Position numbers and translations under genes: made by a program. DNA of 64,000 nt from Cheilinus undulatus. Taxonomy: Eukaryota > Chordata > Actinopteri > Labriformes > Labridae. The first letter of the stretch is position 1; each line of letters begins with the position of its first letter. The stretch covers positions 22,410,196 to 22,474,195 of the forward strand of contig NC_054873.1 in the NCBI RefSeq assembly GCF_018320785.1, given 5' to 3'. The notes under the pieces are model-generated. The model did no database searches and was not told the origin of the DNA. It saw only the letters and a program-made list of their open reading frames with translations. Shown piece after piece: positions 11,601 to 22,359 of the stretch.

Positions 11601-13380
11601 AGATGTAAACTTTATGATTATTTTTTGTCTCCTCCTGTTAGTTGACAGGTATAAACTACTAGTTCATACAGATCATATCGCACCAATCATCCTTAAACAC
11701 CAACACTCCTTTATGTTTGGCTTTGTGCAGCTTCTTCTTGTTTGGTTTGGTTAATCAGTATTCTTGGCTACCGTTACACCATGAAGACAAAAGAACACCT
11801 CAAGCAACTCAAAGAAAACGTTTCTGAAAAGTATAAGTCAGCGGATGGAAACAAAAAAAAAATTGCCAAGCTTGACTCTGTCCCCCTTCAACCCCTAAGC
11901 TGTGGCACATTGGGGCCATGATGAATCCTTAGCATCATATAAAACCTATGCACATGACTGTAAAGGCAGAAACTTTTACTATAGGCATTGCTGCATTGGT
12001 TTAATGTCAATACTGGCTGTCCGCTAATAATGTGGCATGAAAAATGTCAGAAACAGATGTTTATCTGTTGTCATATCAATTTAAAGATGGCATCTGCAAA
12101 CAGTACACCTGACTGCTATTATAAAGAAAATGTTTTTTATTGGATAGTAAAAGTGGCCTGTTGGACAAACTTTGATCTGATTTTGTGGTCAAACATGAGA
12201 GAAAATGTTGGCAAAAGAAGTAGTGAAAAACAATTGGTTTGGCAATCAGCAAAACTGTTCCTATAAATATCAGAGCTGTTTTCACAATCAGTGAATCTCT
12301 AGGTAGTATAGGTAGTATAGCTTTGGCCTCTGTTGCCTCTTCTTAAGTTTTCAATGATATTTGAGGAGTGCATGTGCAAAGACAGTTTGTTTTCAAACTA
12401 ACCAAAATTCAGAGACAGACCAATGTAATATTGAATTTCTCCTGGCAGGAGGTAGTCCACTTCTTCAACAGGATGTGAGAGGTAGTAGTTTCATTTAATG
12501 TCTAGTTAGTGTATTCTTTTCATGTCTGGGTTACAGTGAGCGTGCTGCAGGTCAAACACAGAAGGCCTACTGTTGGAGAACAGCTACATGATGACAGACC
12601 CACCAGGAATGTTGCCCTGACCGCCATATGTAATACAGCACCCCGTCTCCCTTATTAAGGAGTGAAATAATTTCCACCAAAGTGGTTGCTGGTGCTGACA
12701 GCTCAGATTAATGCTTTCTGTAAAACAGCCAGAATAACAACTGCTCCTGCACGCATCGTGAAAACCAGTACGTTTGGCTGAGGGAAGCCTGCCAGCTCTA
12801 CAAATTCATGCATATTTGGGTCTGTGAACATCTGCCAGCACAAATAATTTATGCTGTTCTCTCAGTTAAGGGGCAATGAATCCCTTCTGAAAACTTTTCT
12901 CCAACTTCTACAGTGAGCCTGCATGCCCCCCTTCTCTACTCTCCCTGGTGTGAAGTGGTGCAGACACACGCTCCAACCACATAGCGGGCTGAATGAGGAG
13001 GATCCTGAGGCGTGTGGGAAAGTCCCAGGCACCACTTCAGTCGACCAAGAGCCAACTGTTTCCTGTCCCTCTTCAGGCCTCAGGGGTGAGAGCGCACTGT
13101 CAGGGCCATATCCATAACATCCACTGTGCTGCAGCATGAATGGTTGCCTTGGGTGGGATCTCCACAGCAGCAGCACCAGACACAGAGCAGATATCTGCAT
13201 GCATGCCTCGCCGTGGGGCCCCTGCAGACGTGTTTCTCTGCTGGAGCGCTGAATATCTTATGAGCATCGTGGAGGTGGATCAAAACATTTGAGCTCGCTG
13301 ACACTACAGTGCTTCCAAAAGCTCTGTTGTTGTGTTCCAACACAATGGTATCAGGTGATTAAATATCCAAAGGGAGTCTT
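8690..13380. other. Gene-free region
   Basis: AT-rich DNA with frequent AGCTAA words up to about 9900, then unique-looking sequence. Frames up to 134 codons occur (for example 10276-10680 plus and 12862-13200 minus) but have no recognisable domains or paired splice sites. The 12.86-13.2 kb patch is GC-richer. No gene is called. Confidence 0.5.
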
Positions 13381-13389
13381 GTTGATACT

Positions 13390-13720
13390 CAAAACGCCAC
13401 CACCAACAGATGGCATATTAATACATTAATCATTAATTGATTCTCTTCTATTTCTGTTTGATCTGCAGCACAAAATTCTGGGCTAATTTTTTCCCTCTAT
13501 GTGCTCCTGTGTGATGATAGATTGACTATTGATGAGCGCAGAGGAAAGCTATAATTTTCCTCTAAAATTATAATAATACACTTCTCTCTGTGCACATAGT
13601 CAACACTCCCCGTTGGACATGAAGCCAGCTCAGGCTGTATTATATCAGTGTGCAAATTAAATAACAAAGCATCAAAATATTTTTGCCGTTATACACCTGA
13701 AAGCTAATTATAGTGTTTAA
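13390..13720. promoter_or_regulatory. Candidate conserved non-coding element
   Basis: Non-repetitive sequence with many homeobox-type cores (ATTAATACATTAATCATTAA, GCAAATTAAATAA, GCTAATTATAG) and a 9-bp hairpin around TATAATTTT/AAAATTATA. The word pattern resembles developmental enhancers; no reading frame is supported. The call is inference from composition. Confidence 0.3.
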
Positions 13721-13954
13721 AAGAACCTGGAAGGAAAAAGAAAGTAGTAATTTAATAAATGAACACTTTGCCCTTTGACTCACACAGTGGAAATGTGCGT
13801 GTGGAAAGCCTGGAAAAAACTCACATTAACTCTAGCAGATGTGTGTGTATGTGTGTATCAGGCAAGGCAAAAAAAACTGTCAAGAAACCCCCCATTACTC
13901 CTCCCATCTTCACCCCCTCCTCCCAGTGCAAACCGCTTTCCTCCTCTCCTCCAG

Positions 13955-14149
13955 GCGGAGTGGCAGGAGGTCAGCATTGGGCTGATCCCCGGAAGCCCCA
14001 GAAGGGAGCTGCTGTCAACAAGCTACACGGATAGTTTGAACAGCGAGGGCAAGGCTGTGGCACGCCGAGGTCGGGAGGAATCACTCAACCAAGAACTGAC
14101 CAACAGCTCAGACAGAGGAGATGTAACTGTCAGGACTCAGGCTGCCTAA
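13955..14149 (+). CDS. Orphan exon-like ORF, 64 codons then stop
   Basis: A strong polypyrimidine tract ending CTCCTCTCCTCCAG precedes an open frame AEWQEVSIGLIPGSPRRELL... that runs 64 codons to TAA in GC-richer DNA than its flanks. Only this frame is open throughout. It could be the last exon of an unrecognised plus-strand gene whose other exons lie to the left, or a lineage-specific exon. No family is recognised and no partner exon with a matching phase was found in the window, so this is tentative. Confidence 0.2.
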   Translation, partial: AEWQEVSIGLIPGSPRRELLSTSYTDSLNSEGKAVARRGREESLNQELTNSSDRGDVTVRTQAA

Positions 14150-14497
14150 TAAGATATCACCATCACATTTCTGCACATCTGAGGCTTGTCCTATTGAGAA
14201 AGACATTTAGAAAAAACATGTTTCTACCAGAGCACTGTTATTCTGTGAACTTCACTCCAATTATTGACTTTTCATTCTAGGTTTTAAGTCAAATCAATGA
14301 TGCATCAATAATTGACATTTTACAATCAGTTACTGGTATGTTTACTTGAACCAAAGGCCCATCATAAAAGCTGTTTAACACAACGGGCCTGTAGTAAATA
14401 ATGCCCCCATCTCTAAGATGTAACAGTTCATTTTAGTTCATTCTGTTTTAAAGAGGTATTAATTGATTGTATTTATTGTTAGTTTTGTCGATCGTAC

Positions 14498-15500
14498 CTC
14501 CTTTATTTTCTACAATTTCATCTTAAACATGTGAAAGTAGTCTTTTGACAAAAGAAAGACAAGGTTCAAGACAGCGTAAGCTTAAGTCACTACTAAAAGC
14601 ATAGTTATGCCGATTTTTTGTTCGCCATGAAACAGGAAGTTTTTTTTTCCAGAGTCTTTTAGCACTCGTAGAGCCATGAATCTTAGCCCAACATTTTTGA
14701 AAGAAAAAAGAAAAAGCTTTTTTGTTAATCAAGCCCTCAGATGGGGCTCATATGATCCAAATATATCGTGTTGCAAGGAGAGGGGTATTGAATTTTAGAA
14801 GCTCTTGTGAGGATATTTTGGTCATGCTAGTTTCATCAATCCCATTGCAATGGAGGTACTTTCTTTATTTTTGACAATTATAGCCTAAACATGTGAAAAT
14901 AGTCCTTTAACATAAGAAAAAACTGGTCCAAGACAGCTCAAGATTAAGTCATGACAAATGAATGTAGTTATGGTGATGTTTTTGTTTGCCATGAAACATG
15001 ATATATATGATATGCAACATGATGTAATCAAGCCTTTGGAGGGTGTTGATCTGATCCAAATATATCATGTTGTATGGAAAGGTGTTTTGAATTTTAAAGC
15101 TCCTGTGTGGAATTTTTGGTTTATGCTAGTTTGTCAATCCCCACAGACATGGAAGTGCCTTCTTTCTTTTTGATAGTTTCATCTTAAACATGTGAATGTA
15201 GACTTTTTTTTGGGGGGGGGGGGTTCAAGACAGTGTTAGTTCAGGTCACATCAAAACGTACAATTTTTTTGTTCACCATGTAACATGATTTTTTTTAAAG
15301 GCCTTTTAACCTGTAAGAGTGATGATCACATCAAAAAAACATAATACAATTTTTTGTTCACCATGAAACAGGACAGTATTTGTTATTTTTATAGTCTTTT
15401 AACACTCATAGAACCATAAATCTTAGAGCAAAATTTTTGAATGAAAAAGAAAAGGGTTCCTTTTGAACAAAACTCTTGGAGGGGTTCATCTGATCTAAAA
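14498..15500 (+). repeat. Tandem repeat block, unit about 300-360 bp, 3-4 diverged copies
   Basis: Anchors recur in order. CTTAAACATGTGAA-like words occur at 14522, 14884 and 15183. TTTTTGTTC(G/A)CCATGAAACA-like words occur at about 14617, 14980, 15266 and 15352. GATC(C/T)(A/G)AATATAT-like words occur at about 14755, 15053 and 15493. Copy spacing is 362 then 299 bp, and the last unit begins mid-unit. An inverse match to the CCATGAAACAGGAAGT part sits at about 15861-15882. The family is not recognised. Confidence 0.7.
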
Positions 15501-15630
15501 ATAAGTAATTTTACAGTTTATAGAGTTCAAATACAAAAAACATAACTTTTGCTGTGGCTGTGCTGGCTCTTCCTATTAAACAAGTAATATGTTTTAAACA
15601 TACAGGGCTCTAACTTCCTTAATCTAAAAC

Positions 15631-15662
15631 CTTCAAATCCCCAAGCAGTTGGGGATTTGAAG
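15631..15662. repeat. Perfect 14-bp stem, 4-base loop hairpin
   Basis: CTTCAAATCCCCAA at 15631-15644 and its exact complement TTGGGGATTTGAAG at 15649-15662, with loop GCAG. Flanks do not extend the stem, so it is too short for a microRNA precursor. It lies just downstream of the 14.5-15.5 kb repeat block and may be part of the same element. Confidence 0.8.
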
Positions 15663-15699
15663 TTATTTTTACACTAATAAAACTGGCTGAGTGTTTCTG

Positions 15700-17750
15700 T
15701 TTGTTATTTGTAATTTCCTCAGAGCGCTGTTTGACATATTTTCATCCACTCTACAGTGTCTTTAACCTTGCAAAGCAGAAGGATCCACCTGTTTCCATGT
15801 TTCTCACTGGCGAATCCACCTGGCGTGTCAGGTTACAGTGTTTTAAGACTGATAAAACTACTTCCTGTTTCATGGCGAAAAATAGTTATTATATTTGTGG
15901 GAATTCTATCACATTTGTAGAAGGCAACTGCTATTATTTTAGTGTGAAATTAATTACATCCTTGGTATTATTGCATAAAAAAAACAATTACTTGTATTAT
16001 GTTTGCAGTTTATTAAGTTCTTAGGCAGTTACTACGTCTGCAGGTGTAACAACCCTTACTTTGTTTTAATTCAACTATATCATTCATGAAGATATTTTGC
16101 AGTGAACTTTTCAAAGAAACACTTTTTTGGCAGCACTTTATCAAACACCTACCCCCTGGCAGAGGTTTCAGACATTAAATATCACTATGTAGCATTGTAA
16201 ATCTTGATGCTGTTGGTTTCATTTGCCCTTGTGGGCCATAAATATGCATCCTTTTTAATTCACTGTGTTTCACAACCATCTAAAAACTCCTCACAGGAGC
16301 TTTAATCTACCCTCTGGTATAGATATGTTGACCATTAAAATGTCCATAAATGGAGGATTTTAATTAAGGGTGTTGTATTAGATTGGTTAAGTTTAAAGTG
16401 GAGGGTAACAGAGCTGCTGTTACATCTCTCTGCTCTTATTTCTCAGTGTAGTCTGCCCTCTGCAGGTTTAAAGAGGACATATCCAGCTTTGTTTTTAATA
16501 CATTTTGGAGACAGTTTTTTCCCCATTGCATTCTTGGGTTTTAAAAAACTAGTTATTTTTATAAATCATTAAATGTATACAAAAAAATCCTATTTGAATA
16601 GAACAAAAAGAGGCAAAGGTGGCTATGACAGCAGTCAAAACAAGTTAACTGTATAAGCAATAAAATCATAGGGTTTACTCTGTGTAGTATCCATTCATAA
16701 CGATGTCTTTCTTTCAAACATGAGGAAAAAATGGCAAAAAAAAAAAAAAAACAAGAAACCAAGAAGACAATTATTTCAAGTGACAAAGGCTTCAGTATCT
16801 CAGTTTACAAGAAGGAAAAATAAAGTAAGAAGTCTGAGGACTAAACTTACTTTTTGTGTTTTTCTTTTAAATTATTAATTTATAATCTTGTTTATCTATC
16901 TATTTATTTATTTATTTATTGCATTTTTAAAAGTTCAAAGAGAAAAAAATTGTTCCTTATCAACTGTAAATGGATTTATCAGCACTCCTGTTGGTTATTG
17001 CAGTTTGCATGGTTGTGTTTGGTCCCACTGAGAGGGGTCAAAGGTTAACTGACACCTCTGTCCTGCATTCATTACGTCAAGGAGGCTTTTCAAAAAGGAC
17101 TTATCAGAGATCTGAATTAACCTAGAGACAAATCTGCAGCGCTGAGGTGCAATCAAACCCAGACACTCATGCTTGGATCAAAGCAGAGAGCAGACACAGG
17201 GGAGCAGCAGATGAAAGAGGAACACATTAAGCTGTTTACTAAGGTGACATGAAAAGGTGTTTTAGCTCAGCATTCAGCCTAATGAGGGTGATCTTATTAG
17301 AGATTCAGAGCTGCTGTTTCATATCCCAACTTCAAAAGAAAACTCACTTTTCTGACAGGATAATAGCTAATAATAGAGGGATCTCTGCAGATTAAATTAA
17401 CTCTTTCACTGACAGGCTCACATGCACTTGGGTGTCTCCCTGAGAAGGGTCCTTAACACACACAGTTAAGAATGGGATGCACTCAACCTCAGGTTAAGGG
17501 CTCCAACAAAAAGTTATCACATGCTTTTGTGTGGTCTCTGGATATTTAAAGGGGGATGAAAGCAGAAAAAACCCTCTGCAGGCCAAACTCTTTGAGTTTT
17601 TATTGTTCTAGCCATCAGACACACACTAAGAGAATTAGCATTAACGGTCTGTGAGTCCAATACTACGGTGGCCTGCAGGTGAAATACAAAATTGAAAAGT
17701 CTTAGAAGCTGGAAACAAAGTAACATCAACACAAACACCTAAACATTTCA
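15700..17750. other. Gene-free region
   Basis: AT-rich DNA without supported exons. A (TTTA)n run lies at about 16895-16921 and an A-rich run near 16736-16751. The 107-codon frame at 15701-16024 has no recognisable domain and overlaps the inverted repeat copy. Confidence 0.5.
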
Positions 17751-18280
17751 TCAAACCGATTTCTAATTTAGAAAACACTTTTACAAAAAGTGAGACAAGA
17801 GAAATTTAAAAAACACTTTTACAAATGACTTAAAAAATGTACACGGCAAACTTTAAAACACTTTTTAAAAACTTGAAACAATTTAACATTAACAAAAAAA
17901 TGTAACAAATGATGAAAAAAAAACAATTTACAGCAGCAGTTTACACTTTTCTCTTTTACATTACTTTAAACAAAACATGAAAAATGTTTTGTAAAATAAA
18001 AAAATGTTTCCATAGGAGGAAACAAATTTAAATTCGACAAAACATACTTGATGTTTTGTCGTAGGTCATGTTTGTGTATTGTACATTTGTAAAGTTTCTT
18101 TGTGAAAATATTTTGTAAAATGAAAATTTGTTTGTTCCTTTATGAACATGTTTTGTTAAAACTAAATTTGTTTTGCCATTTGTAAAAGAGTTGATATTTT
18201 ACATTTGTTTTTCATTCAAAAAATGTTCTCTTAATGTTTCATGTTTTTTTAAATAAATTTGTTTTATGAAATGTAAAAAT
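17750..18280. repeat. A-rich/T-rich mirror-image region with central palindrome
   Basis: The left half is A-rich (ACAAAA, AACACTTTTACAAA) and the right half is T-rich (TTTTGT, ATGTTTTG). They meet at a perfect 11-bp stem CGACAAAACAT (18035-18045) / ATGTTTTGTCG (18051-18061) with a 5-base loop. The strand switch fits a degenerate foldback element of about 0.5 kb. It has no coding. Confidence 0.55.
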
Positions 18281-18283
<3 letters not shown>

Positions 18284-18327
<44 letters not shown>

Positions 18328-18372
18328 TTATTATTATTATTATTATCATCATTATTATTATTATTTATTTAT
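18284..18372. repeat. Compound microsatellite (AT)n-(ATT)n
   Basis: About 39 bp of AT dinucleotides followed directly by about 50 bp of TTA/ATT trinucleotides with a few CAT interruptions. The frames across it are artefacts. Confidence 0.95.
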
Positions 18373-18399
18373 TTTTTTCTTCTTCCATAAATTACAATT

Positions 18400-20870
18400 T
18401 GTATTGCACTTCCAGGCCACCATACAATACTGTAGTTTACAAACATCAGCTACATGTTTGGTCACCATAACCTTCATACAGACACTATTTCTAATTAGAA
18501 GGATCAAACAGGCTTTGGGACTTGGATCTTACAGTATCACAAGTTTTACATTTTTGGATTATTCTGAAAAAACTTGAAAGCCCATGATGAGAATTATCTT
18601 ACTTTTGGTTGATCTAGCCAGTTTACCAGCTTAAATACGCAATTTTCACCGTATTCAGATGGTCACCATTGTCATCAACATCACACTGATTATCATGTTT
18701 TAACTCATCAGCTAACGAGAGCAATGTTACAGTTGACATCAGCAAACAACCATCTCCTTATCTAACTGTCAGGTGGCTGAATACTTTTATTTAGCTTGCT
18801 ATCATGCTAACATTGTCATTAACTAGGGATTCACACATTTCCTTGCATATATTATGTGATCCTACAGTACTGTGAGAAGAAGTGAGACATTTTAGCGAGC
18901 TGTTGTACTTTACCTTTAATTATGGGGCTTCTGAGTTTATACGCTTCATTCTTTTGGGAATAAAATGGTGAAATTGGGGCGAGTTACCCCAGTGACTTTA
19001 TTGTGTAGAAGAAAAGAACCATATGTGAGGTAAAGACATTTTGTATGTCACATTACAATGTGGGTCATGCCCTGGAAAGCAAAAAGGACATGTTACTTTC
19101 TGGGTGTCAGTGTTTTAAACTTGTCTGCAAATTCCCCATTATAATGTGTGTAGTGCACATCTTGTCCAAGGAAAGCTTAGAAATTAGGGCTGTCAGCATT
19201 AATGCATTAATCATTAACCTGATTTTTAAGAATTTCAATAAATTACATGCGTTAGAGTCCCTTTCAGCAAAGTTTGTTTAAGCCATTACAGCATCTCCCT
19301 GCATATGATGTAAAAAAAAAAAAAAAAAAAAAGTACATCACTATTCCTTAATGTCAAAGATACCTCATAGAAATCTCAGTGGACAAGTCAAAAGCTGTCA
19401 AACATTTACCTTTTTACGATTCCATTATTTCGTTTTCAATCCAGTGCATTCAGAAAGTGTTCAGACGGCTTCACTTCTTTCCCTTCTGTAAGTTTGTATT
19501 ATTATGGTCTCTCTGTACCAATGCACTGATTCTGAGTATTTATCTATCAGCTGAGCTCAGGACTCATCACACATGTTAAACCCAGGGTGTAAATTGCGTA
19601 AAGGCCTCCACATGCTCTGAAGCCACTATAATTTCTCCCACTGCTCTAGATCCTTAGCACCAAACCGCTACTACGCCACATTGCAAACAGATGGATCAAA
19701 TAGTCCCTTTCCTTTATTTGGACGTCCCTCTGTTATTGGAAAGAATTTCAGTAAGAATTACCAAATCTGGCCTCCTTTCAGGAAAACAAATGGACGCAGA
19801 TGTAGTTTTCCATTTTACAGGCTGTTTATGTCTTGCAAATTCCTTCTCCAGAAGAGCAGGGTATGTTCTTTCATGTTTTAATGGCTCGGAGTGACCGCAG
19901 CCCTTTGTGGTAAATGCACTTTTCCAATGCTAATGACATTCAGTCACACAAGGCTCTGGCAGCAGCATGCCACTGAGGCTGCGTGCCCTCTGTGTAATTA
20001 GTCTACCACTAACTCCTAGTCTGGGGAAACATTCATGACCACATTAAACACTGACGGTTTTTCACCTCAGAGAGCCCCAAGCAGATGGATACGCTCTGGA
20101 TAGAACACAAATGTCTTTCATCGGCTGCTTAAAGGGATAACATTTGTTGTCTAATAGTGAGGAGGGGCTCTCAGTGGTCCCTGCAGGAGCTGTCTGGAGC
20201 TTATGATCTCAAACAGTGACCCAGAAGTATTGGTTAACAATATTTTTATTTGACTGACTGTCTCTTAAGTGCTCTTGTTACGAGGAAAAACCTTAAAGTG
20301 TCAGGAATAATGATGACAAACCCCCAGGACTGCCCCCCACCACCACAGTGCTCTGAGAATTTGGGTACACAAATATGGAACTGTCACAGATAAAGGGCTT
20401 TGTGGATGTATTGTTAATCTCTGAAATGCTGCCATCTAGCGACTACAACAAGGCATTACCACAAATTAAAATGTAGGATGTCTTTACTTCTTTTACTTAA
20501 CGCAGCTATAAGTTATAGTTTTGTCATATCAGTGTGAAATCTAAGATTAATCTACCATAAAGTTTAGCTTAAACCAATATTTTAGCTTATCAGCAAAAAA
20601 ATGTGGACTGAAAACAGGTGTGGGAAGAAGTGGTGAGGGTGCTACAGCACTCCCTAAAATCAGATGAGGTTCAGGTAAAACCATCATCTCATGAAAACTT
20701 TTACTTTGTTTACTGCTTTTTATGGTGTATATGGATGTAGAGCTTCGTTGGATGTGATTGTTTCTGACCGTTCACTATTTGTCTGCAGGGTGGACAGTAA
20801 CAAGGTAGACATTCTTTGATTTTCTCCACTTAACCTGGAAATGACCAGTGGGGCTGAAATGTAGACGTGG
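18400..20870. other. Gene-free region with small transposon scraps
   Basis: At about 19188-19270 is a left-end fragment of a fish hAT-like repeat (AGGGCTGTCAGCATTAATGC). At about 19442-19520 is a solo Tc1 terminal repeat (CAGTGCATTCAGAAAGTGTT) without its partner. Poly-A occurs at about 19312-19332. The remainder is unique-looking and no exon is supported. Confidence 0.5.
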
Positions 20871-20884
20871 GTTCCACATTAAGG

Positions 20885-22358
20885 GGGTGAGTATTTGGCC
20901 ACACCTGTTAATTGTTGAATTCACGTGTTTCAAACAGGTGTATAAAATCAAGCACCTACCTATGCCGTCTCCATTTGTGATATAAAATGTGTCCTTCTGA
21001 AGAGCTTGGTGTCTTCAAGCGTTGTACTGTGATGGATGCCAACTTTACAGTAAGACAGTTGGTGAAATTTCATCCTAGCTGGATATTCCACAGTCAATTG
21101 TAAGTGATATTAGAAAGTGGAAGCATTTAGGAACAACAGCACCTTAGCAGCGAGGCAGAAGACTGTAAAATCACAGTGCAGGGTCAAAGACCGTTACAGC
21201 GCAGTCACCAACGTTGCTGATTCCTTTGCTGAAGAGCAGTGTTCATTTCATTGACTAAAACTATGACTAAAACTAACCAAAGATAGATCTGTGATGACTA
21301 AAACTAACAAAAAAGTAAGTTTAGTTTTTGTCAAGATGACTAAAACTAGACTAAAAGATAATTTAGTTTTCGTCAGACATTAAAAATCCATGATATTTCT
21401 CCACTGTGGATAAATCTGTCAAAAAACAATGCATCTATAACTCTTCTGCCTCTCAGCTGTAGAAAGCAGGGACCCCAGGTTTGGGAGGAGGCATAGTGCA
21501 CACTACTATGATTTGGGCACTAGATTTAGGCAAGAAAATAAATGCTTGGACTAAAAGTAAAGACTAAAATAAGAGGGCTTTTTATGGACTAAAACTAGAC
21601 AAAAATATTTTTCAATGTTTTCGTTGACTAAAACTAGACTAAAACTAAAAAGGGTAGAAATTACTAATATGTGACTAAAACTAAGAGACATGTAATCAAA
21701 AGACTGAGACTAAGGTTAAAATTGAAAGTAGCTGTCAAAATTAACATGGCTGAAGAGTTCTGAGTTTCCACAGTGAAAACATGTTTTGTGGATTGACAAA
21801 TCAAGCTTCTTTGTGTGGAAGTCAGACGGGCAAGTCTGGGTTTGACGGATGCAAGGTGAATATTACCTGCCTGACTGCATTGTGCCAACTGTGAAGTTTG
21901 GTAGAGGAGGGATAATGGTATGCGGTGGTTTCTAAGGGTTTGTTCAAGGTCCCTTATCTCCAGTGAAAGGCAATCTTAAAGCTTCAGCATACTGAGACAT
22001 TTTGGACAATGCTATGCTTCAACTTCGTGGCAACAGTTTGGAGAAGGCCCTTTACTATTCCAACATGACTGTGACCCCATGGGGCACCTTTGGGATAAAC
22101 CAGAATGGAGCTTGTGAGCCAGGCCTTCTCATCCAACATCAGTGCCTAACCTCCTAAATGCTCTACAGAATGAATGGGCACAAATTCCCACAGAAGCACT
22201 CCAAAATCTTGTGGAACGCCTTCAAAGGAGAGTGGAAGCTGTTATAGTTGTAAAATAGGGGCCAACTACATATTAAATTACATGTATTTGAATATGTCAT
22301 TACAGTCCTTGTTGACATTATAAGCAGGTGGCTGAATACTTTTGTCCATATAGTGTCA
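20885..22358 (+). pseudogene. Degenerate Tc1-like transposon, split by a hAT MITE
   Basis: Plus-strand Tc1 relic. It shows CAGGTGTATAAAATCAAGCA near the left and a broken transposase with the TGGATATTCCACAGTCAAT region. Downstream remnants include the DDE-region segment VPTVKFGRGGIMVCGGF. It ends at the terminal repeat TGAATACTTTTGTCCATATA. Stops and deletions are numerous and the left terminal repeat is eroded. A separate element (21237-21749) interrupts it. Confidence 0.8.
21237..21749. mobile_element. hAT-type MITE nested in the Tc1 relic
   Basis: It begins CAGTGTTCATTTCATTGACT and carries many GACTAAAACTA repeats. Its right end resembles the inverted left end. Exact 8-bp duplicates CTGAAGAG flank it at 21229-21236 and 21750-21757. 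Removing it rejoins the Tc1 sequence. The exact duplication suggests a younger insertion than its host. Confidence 0.85.
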
Positions 22359-22359
22359 G

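Noticed and set aside
12862-13200. A 112-codon minus-strand ORF whose start (MQISALCLVLLLW) looks like a signal peptide
   Set aside because: No recognisable domain follows, no paired splice sites were found, and a hydrophobic start alone is common by chance in GC-richer DNA.
14498-15500. Regularly spaced direct repeats suggestive of a CRISPR-like array
   Set aside because: Units are about 300-360 bp, diverged along their whole length and uneven; this is eukaryotic tandem DNA, not short repeats with spacers.
15631-15662. Possible microRNA hairpin
   Set aside because: The stem is only 14 bp and does not extend; precursors need about 30 bp of pairing.
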